Positions 58,465 through 64,000 of a stretch of 64,000 bases of DNA are shown here, one piece after another. The position numbers were made by a program, and so were the translations under genes. This DNA is from Acytostelium subglobosum LB1 (taxonomy: Eukaryota > Evosea > Eumycetozoa > Acytosteliales > Acytosteliaceae), in the NCBI RefSeq assembly GCF_000787575.1, contig NW_012236529.1, forward strand, positions 310,001-374,000, written 5' to 3'. A model generated the notes under the pieces. It saw only the letters and a program-made list of their open reading frames with translations. It made no database searches and was not told the origin of the DNA. Positions within the stretch are counted from its first letter, which is position 1. Each line of letters starts with the position of its first letter.

Positions 58465-58626
58465 TCATTCGATTAGTTGGTTGGATGAATAAAGGGTTTG
58501 ATGCTGATCCAGCAACTTATGTTGGCTGGACAACATGATTTATTGATAATTATCCCTTAAGATTCATTTGGATTGCTGTTGTTGGGTGACCTGGTCACAC
58601 CAACATAAACAAACACTCTCTATCTC

Positions 58627-60039
58627 TTATTGCTCCTCCTCTGGCTCCTCAGTTGGGGTCGATGAGGTAGCTGGAGCAGTGGAAGAGGAGGATGAAGATG
58701 AGGAGGAGGCAGCTGGAGATGATGAGTTGTACTTTTGCTCAAGATACTCAATCACTTCGTTGAAGCGAAGAAGTCCTTTCTCGCGGATGGTCTGGATGGT
58801 GCTTTCAATGTAGGTGACGGTCTGTTTAACAATGGCATAGTCAGAGTTCTTTAGCTTGTTGGAGGTGGCTTCGATCTGGTCTTTCAAAATGGTTCCGGTC
58901 TTTTCAAGTATTCTGGTGCTCTCTTCTTTGAATTTCTGTTGTTGTAATATGTTAGTTATTGCCTATTGTGTTCCTTGATGGATCATTCAATGTTGTTATA
59001 CATACTCTAAGCTTCTCATTCTGGTCGACAATTTGGAGGATGCGGTTTCTGGATTCGGTGACGTAGGCGGTAAGTTCTTTGGTGCGGGTGGCAAAGTCAA
59101 TGTCTGGGCTGAATTGCTTGATCCAAACGGAGAGGCTGCCGACAGCCTCGACGGTGGCATCGAGGTAGTTGAAGATCTTGTCGATTGTCTTCTTGGAGAA
59201 GACGTCATCCTTGATCTCCTGGACGGACATACCCTTGAGCTCCTTGAAGGTCTGCTCGAGGCTCTCGACGGTGGAGGCGATCTGCTTGACGGCGGCGGTT
59301 TGGGCGACTCCCTGGTAGGAGTTGGCTGGGATGTGCTTGACGGACTCGTAGTTGACTCTGTTGCGGAGCTTGTAGAGAACTGGGAATCTTCTCTCGACGT
59401 TGAACATGTCAGACTCTTGTGGAGTGTCGTTGTTCTGGGCGGGGAGCACAGTGTCCACGATGGACTCGGCCAAGGCCTCTGATCTGTTGACCAGCTCGGC
59501 AATCTTGGTGCCCTGGATCTTGCCGTGGCCAAACTCCAAGACGTTGTCGATGGAGGCATCGACAGTGGAGATCTTGCCAATAGCATAGTCTCTGACTGGA
59601 GCAGTGACTGCATTGTTAACATACTCAGTTGCCTTGTTAACATTGGTCTCGATCTTGTCCAACTTGTCAACGCTGAATTTGTCCACCTGTTTCAACATTG
59701 GCTCACAAGCATTGTAAATTGGTTGAGCAACCAATCCAATAGTTGATTCGGACAACTCCATTGGTTTCTAAATATTTTAATTATCATGTTAGTAAGTTGA
59801 GTTCAAGTATATATATTATATGATTGATTAATTGATTGAGTTATCTTTACCTTCAACAGGGTGAAACCCTTGGCATAGTTGTACCAGTTCAACGAGGCAC
59901 TGACAGACTTGTTGACGAGGGAGTAGTCATAGAGACGGGAGAGAGTTTGGTACTTATCAATGAGTACGATGATTTGTGGCTGGTTACCCTGAGCAGCATC
60001 AGAGGCAGCAGGTTGTTGAGCGGTATCCGCAGAAGACAT
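58627..60039 (-). CDS. plnA: Perilipin-like lipid droplet protein
   Basis: Exons 60039-59851, 59767-59006 and 58935-58627 give 419 residues. The N-terminal part has a PAT-like region (YDYSLVNKSVSASLNWYNYA, STIGLVAQPIYNACEPMLKQ). A long helical part follows with repeated amphipathic segments (VDKFSVDKLDKIETNVNKAT). The four-helix-like C-terminal half contains VEAVGSLSVWIKQFSPDIDF. The tail is polyserine and acidic (TPTEEPEEEQ). This matches my memory of dictyostelid perilipin (Plin/LSD1), which coats lipid droplets. The protein has no signal peptide and no true membrane segment. The assignment is by layout and short motifs rather than by one diagnostic residue, so another apolipoprotein-like helical protein remains possible. 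The compact introns and C-biased codons suggest strong expression. Confidence 0.72.
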
Positions 60040-60610
60040 TATCTTTTTTTGTTATATAGTTGTTGTTTGTTTTAGATTCAAACAATATATTTAAATGTAG
60101 AAAGTAGAAATTATTAGTGATGATGATGATAAATGATTAACTGATGACAGTAATTATGTGTATGTATTGGTTTGTTTGTTAGTGAAGTGAAGATTGGAGG
60201 ACTGTGTGTTAATTAAATAACTTGAGGGGTCGCGTTGTGTGTGTTTGTGTGTGAGAAGAAGAGCAAGAGATAATAATAAACGTCCCAATAAGGAATAATG
60301 AATCACCACCCTTTTTTTGAACATAAAGTTTCGTAAAGTATCACCTTTTTTGTCAACCAAGATCGAGTATGACACTTAGTCATTCGGCACTGGGTGCCTG
60401 TTTTCGGTTGATCTGATGTGACCCATCTTGGTTCAGTGTGTGTTTGTTACCTCACCTCGGTTGGTGAATCATGATACCTCAAAGAATGATTGATTGGGTG
60501 CGTGTATGGCTATTGATTCATACCCTTGGTGTCGTGTGCTGGACCGTGACTCCCCAACATTGGTGGTGTGATTGGGGAGTCATTGAATATGTGTCACATA
60601 ATAGTTTACG
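60040..60610. other. Intergenic region with hairpin
   Basis: Upstream region of the perilipin gene and downstream of the RbfA gene. It is G/T-rich around 60370-60600 with the inverted repeat described separately. No reading frame is supported. Confidence 0.5.
60548..60581. repeat. 10-bp perfect hairpin, G/C-rich
   Basis: GACTCCCCAA (60548-60557) pairs with TTGGGGAGTC (60572-60581) across a 14-nt loop, about 30 bp beyond the stop of the RbfA-domain gene. It could aid 3'-end formation or belong to a small RNA. Confidence 0.8.
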
Positions 60611-63106
60611 CTAATCAAACTGTTGTCGCTTGTTGTATTGCTTAAATATAGACGAAGGGTCGACCTTGGTGTGGCTGTCGACTGGGGCCAGTCCTTCTGT
60701 GTCTTGGGCTTCCGTGGCTTCCATCTGGGACAACTCAATGTCCTCTGCGTCGTCTACTGACTCACTGGGCACAGCTGTATTGGCTGGAGTTGATTTGTTC
60801 TTGTACAAGAATGATGGCTGTTCATATGGGTTGTCCAACTCGCGGTCCTCCTTCAAGATCTCTGACGCCAGTGACAAGTCCATCAAGTTGTCCTTCTCCT
60901 CCTCCTCTTCCTCATTGTTGTAGTTGTTGCTGTACATGTTGTTGGGAGTTGACAATGATGATGATGATGATGAACCAGTCTTAAACACACCCAAGAATCT
61001 ATTCTTCAATTGCTGTGATCTGATCAAGTCCTTGTTCTGTGATTTCCTGGCGGCATTGACAAGCTCGGGGAAGACGATGGTCTCGTAAAGGTCCATGGTG
61101 ACATTCATCCTCTTCTGATCCTTGTCCTTGACAAAGAATATGTTGGGCACGTACTTGGTCTTGATGCTCTTGCCCAGATGCAGTCGCAGACGTGGCGTGA
61201 TGGCTGTCAGTCGCGTCTGGATCTGCTGATCGGTCAGTGTTTCGTACTTTTGACTGTAGCGCATGTCGCGCTCGGCCGCCATCCTCTTCTTGACGGCCGA
61301 ACTGCTCTCCACGACCGGCGTCGGCTCGCGCAGACTCTGCTCCAGCGACGGCACACTAATGTTGAGAGTGACCTTGCTGGTCTGGGCCATCTGCGTGTGG
61401 CCGCTTCCAAATGAGAAGTCCTTGGGTATTGCTGATTGTCTCGTTGTGTGTGTATTCGCAGTAGTGTGTTGGGCGTGGACCGCGTTGGCCTTGTTCGTTG
61501 TGGACGACGACTTGATGTCTGGGCGAACATACAGTTCATCCTTATAATGTTGTTGAACTATCCTCTTTGCCTTGTTGGTCGCCAGGTTTGAAATGATCTC
61601 GGGGATGGTCATGGCATCGTCCATCAGCATTCTGGCCTTTTCCTCCTCCTCGTCCATTGCTGAGTCGTTGGACGGGCCTTCACCACCCTCAGCCATGGCC
61701 TCGGCCTCTGCCACAGCCAATGCCTGGTTGTGTTCAAACCTGTCCACCTGTTCCATGAGTTCATATGCGTTTGTTGGCTCATTGCTGTAGCCATCTTGTT
61801 CGTTGTCCAACTCGCCAATATCATTGCCATTGCCATTGCCACTGACATTATGCACGACAGCATCGTTGTCTCGCTCCCAGAACACCTTGACCCATCGCAA
61901 ATCACTGGACATCAGTGCGCGAGTGAGAATGATGCCTGAGCGCGAGAGGATGGGGTCGGACACCAACTCGTCGTCTTGAATCGCGTCATTGTCTGTGCTT
62001 CTGAAGAATCCATAGCCAGTGTGTGCGTCGCGGCGAAGTGCATTCTCCTGTCTCGTAGCATTGTTATCCTCATGCGCAAACATGAACGAATCATTGAGCA
62101 CCTCCAGGATGCGATCGGACATCTTCTTTTGGAGAATGGTATGCTCGTCTTCATTGTCATCGATGATCGTCCTGCGCTTTGGTCGTCGCTTCTCAATCTT
62201 CTCGCGGCCAAGATGTGCCTCCATTCGCTTCAGGTTGTTTTTCTCGGCACGCGACGTCACCTTGTCGGGCTTGGTGAAGTAGTCCTCGTAGTCGGCGGGG
62301 ATCTCAAACTTGCCACAAAAGAGCGAGCCGTCGTCTGTGCGCTCGAGGCCGACCTTGGACAGCTCGCTGCGCTCGTCGCGATCGTGATCATACGTTTGCA
62401 GGCCCTGCTTCTTGTAGTTCCACAGCTGCCAGCCACTCTCCTTCTTCTCCATGCCCTTCTCCATGAACTCGTTGGAGCGCATCGAGTCGGCGATGAAGCG
62501 CGCATCCCCCTTGTTGTCGGGCTCCATCACCTGGTAGCTCTCGCGGATGTATGTTCGACCCGACGGCTTGTAATCCTCGTCATAGTCGTCGTCTGCGTCT
62601 TCGGGGCGTACGAGTGAGCGCTCGTCATAATGCCCCGAGTCAATCATTTCGTCCACGCGCTTCTCCATCTTCTTCCTGTCGCTCGCCCTCTTGCCATGAT
62701 CGACAAATTGCTCCTGTATCGATGTGATCTTCTCCGGATTGATTGTTCTATGTACTTTAACATTACTCCATGATCCCTCCAATGATGTATCTGATGTGTT
62801 GTTGTTGTTGTTGTTGTTGTCTTGTTGCTCACTTTGTTGTTGTTGTTGTTGTTGTTGTTGCTTCTTCTTTAATCGAGACTGTTGATGTAGATGTGATGAT
62901 AATGATTTGGGTCTATTCAATGTAGCATATCCATTGTGACCCAATGATGATGTCGATGTTGATGTTGATTGATCAAACAGTATGTTTGAATGATGTGAAG
63001 GTGATGTTGTTGTAATATTATTATATCTTAAATATATATAACATGTATGATGTACATTTAATACACGATTTCTAATGCCATTGCCATGTAGTATATGACT
63101 CAGCAT
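60611..63106 (-). CDS. Long mitochondrial-type ribosome-binding factor A protein
   Basis: A single exon encodes 831 residues. The N-terminus, with Arg/His and no early acidic residues (MLSHILHGNGIRNRVLNVHH), suggests mitochondrial import. Poly-Gln and poly-Asn runs follow (near residues 83-103). The middle is charged (KRVDEMIDSGHYDERSLVRP, EDYFTKPDKVTSRAEKNNLK). An RbfA-like domain is recognisable in two parts: SDRILEVLNDSFMFAHE to LRWVKVFWERDND, and, after a low-complexity insert, TPRLRLHLGKSIKTKYVPNI then FFVKDKDQKRMN. RbfA binds the small ribosomal subunit during 16S-type rRNA maturation. Bacterial RbfA is about 130 residues, so this is a heavily extended and interrupted version. Function in mitochondrial ribosome assembly is inference. 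Confidence 0.65.
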   Translation of the reverse strand: MLSHILHGNGIRNRVLNVHHTCYIYLRYNNITTTSPSHHSNILFDQSTSTSTSSLGHNGYATLNRPKSLSSHLHQQSRLKKKQQQQQQQQQSEQQDNNNNNNNTSDTSLEGSWSNVKVHRTINPEKITSIQEQFVDHGKRASDRKKMEKRVDEMIDSGHYDERSLVRPEDADDDYDEDYKPSGRTYIRESYQVMEPDNKGDARFIADSMRSNEFMEKGMEKKESGWQLWNYKKQGLQTYDHDRDERSELSKVGLERTDDGSLFCGKFEIPADYEDYFTKPDKVTSRAEKNNLKRMEAHLGREKIEKRRPKRRTIIDDNEDEHTILQKKMSDRILEVLNDSFMFAHEDNNATRQENALRRDAHTGYGFFRSTDNDAIQDDELVSDPILSRSGIILTRALMSSDLRWVKVFWERDNDAVVHNVSGNGNGNDIGELDNEQDGYSNEPTNAYELMEQVDRFEHNQALAVAEAEAMAEGGEGPSNDSAMDEEEEKARMLMDDAMTIPEIISNLATNKAKRIVQQHYKDELYVRPDIKSSSTTNKANAVHAQHTTANTHTTRQSAIPKDFSFGSGHTQMAQTSKVTLNISVPSLEQSLREPTPVVESSSAVKKRMAAERDMRYSQKYETLTDQQIQTRLTAITPRLRLHLGKSIKTKYVPNIFFVKDKDQKRMNVTMDLYETIVFPELVNAARKSQNKDLIRSQQLKNRFLGVFKTGSSSSSSLSTPNNMYSNNYNNEEEEEEKDNLMDLSLASEILKEDRELDNPYEQPSFLYKNKSTPANTAVPSESVDDAEDIELSQMEATEAQDTEGLAPVDSHTKVDPSSIFKQYNKRQQFD

Positions 63107-63496
63107 TGTTATCTGTATCTCTGTATCTTTTTATTTCTTTGAAGTGTTTGTCGTCTCGTTCGTCTGACTTTGTGTTGCAAAATGTTAATTTGGAAACATT
63201 GTTGTAGAATCCAAGTTGTATTTATGTACAAATAATATAGCAACTCGAGTATATCCTACCTAGATCTTATACCTGCCAACACTCGTCTCATTGCAAATAG
63301 ATTCAATGGAATGGTAGAATCAAGAGTAACGACGGGAGTTGGGATCGGTCGCATTCACACTAATTGAATATATGAGTAGTTTAGTTCCAATGCGATAAAT
63401 ATAACAAGGGAGAGTTTATGTAGTAGTAACACTGGATATTCTATCGATAGAGTAGAGTTGATAACTGATTAGATTGATTCGGTTGATTGATTGAAG
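63107..63496. other. Intergenic region
   Basis: About 390 bp of AT-rich spacer between two minus-strand genes. No repeat, RNA or coding sequence is recognised. Confidence 0.5.
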
Positions 63497-63985
63497 TTAT
63501 ATTGATTCAATAGGGAGTGTTGCCACTGGTATCCTCCTACTCCTGGTAATAAAACTTGATGATGTTGATGATGGAATGGTCTTGGAGGGAGGTGACATCT
63601 TGGCCTTGGTTTGTTCTGGATATATCCTTGAGCGAGCCTTCTGGTTTGGCTTACTAATTCGGCGATGATTAATATTATTATTAATATTCAGTCCGGCACC
63701 ATCGACTGGTGTCAAACTATCGGTTTGATTAAGTTGTTGTTGTTGTAATTGATGATGTTGAATATGATGTTGTTGATGTTGATGATCAGATGAATCATCA
63801 GAGTTTGGTGTAGATTGTGATAATGTTGAGGATGTAATTGATATTTGTTTGTTTGTGATCAAGTTGACAATATGACCCAATAGTTGATCAATGAAGCGAT
63901 TGGTGATCACTTGATCGTTGAGGAAGTACAATGTTGGTTCAATCAACTCGCACTCTCCAACACATAATTTACCATTATACCTTAG
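63497..63985 (-). CDS. 3' exon of an unknown gene, cut by the right edge
   Basis: The last exon of a gene whose beginning lies beyond the window. The frame opens after an acceptor AATAG at 63986-63988 and reads LRYNGKLCVGECELIEP, then TLYFLNDQVITNRFIDQLLG. It becomes a low-complexity Gln/His/Asn/Ser stretch and ends with a basic region (NQKARSRIYPEQTKAKMSPP) and VATLPIESI. The ordered first 60 residues look helical. I do not recognise the family. Confidence 0.55.
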   Translation of the reverse strand, partial: LRYNGKLCVGECELIEPTLYFLNDQVITNRFIDQLLGHIVNLITNKQISITSSTLSQSTPNSDDSSDHQHQQHHIQHHQLQQQQLNQTDSLTPVDGAGLNINNNINHRRISKPNQKARSRIYPEQTKAKMSPPSKTIPSSTSSSFITRSRRIPVATLPIESI

Positions 63986-64000
63986 CTATTGATTGAATGA

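Noticed and set aside
1-64000. Retrotransposon, virus-like element or DNA transposon in the window
   Set aside because: No reverse transcriptase, integrase, transposase, capsid or long terminal repeat was seen on either strand, including around the tRNA gene.

Overview
The window is from a dictyostelid social amoeba. The evidence is compact genes with many short GT-AG introns, AT-rich spacers, homopolymeric Asn/Gln/Ser/Thr runs, and families typical of the group (a Roco kinase with myotubularin-like and WD40 regions, a perilipin, a divergent histone H3, an RGS protein). Exons are richer in G/C than those of Dictyostelium discoideum, so a lineage other than D. discoideum is likely. The species cannot be fixed from sequence alone. 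I see no intact or fossil transposable or viral element. Two single undetermined bases (3882, 32524) and two frame breaks in one gene suggest a draft assembly.

Layout, left to right. 1-1.5 kb: 3' part of the WASH-complex subunit SWIP. 1.65-5.0 kb: a large F-box-like protein of unknown role. 5.1-7.1 kb: a membrane-anchored M28 metallopeptidase. 7.4-8.85 kb: elongation factor 1-beta with a long 5'-UTR intron that may hold a small RNA gene. 9.3-13.0 kb: two unrecognised genes. 14-18 kb: a PlsC-type acyltransferase and a PH+LRR protein resembling CARMIL. 18.5-21.5 kb: Rheb and a small four-span membrane protein. 21.8-27.1 kb: a 1757-residue beta-helix/multi-span surface protein. 27.5-32.3 kb: UBR7 and SF3B1. 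32.8-36.0 kb: a type I surface protein. 36.4 kb: tRNA-Glu(CUC). 37.1-41.2 kb: PP4 catalytic subunit and Ku80. 42.2-43.0 kb: a variant histone H3. 43.3-51.7 kb: a 2717-residue Roco kinase. 53.5-64 kb: an RGS protein, a transportin-3/importin-13 receptor, perilipin, a long RbfA-domain protein and the 3' end of an unknown gene.

Most genes are ordinary eukaryotic housekeeping or signalling genes and do not form one pathway. Loose themes are cytoskeleton and small-GTPase signalling (SWIP, PH-LRR protein, Rheb, Roco, RGS) and nuclear functions (SF3B1, UBR7, Ku80, PP4, H3, importin). The most notable points are the Roco protein, in which both the RhoGAP and the phosphatase region look catalytically dead, the H3 tail without the Lys27 motif, a possible small-RNA gene in the eEF1B intron, and a perfect 20-bp hairpin upstream of the PH-LRR gene. 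Exon coordinates were read by eye from splice consensus and reading phase.
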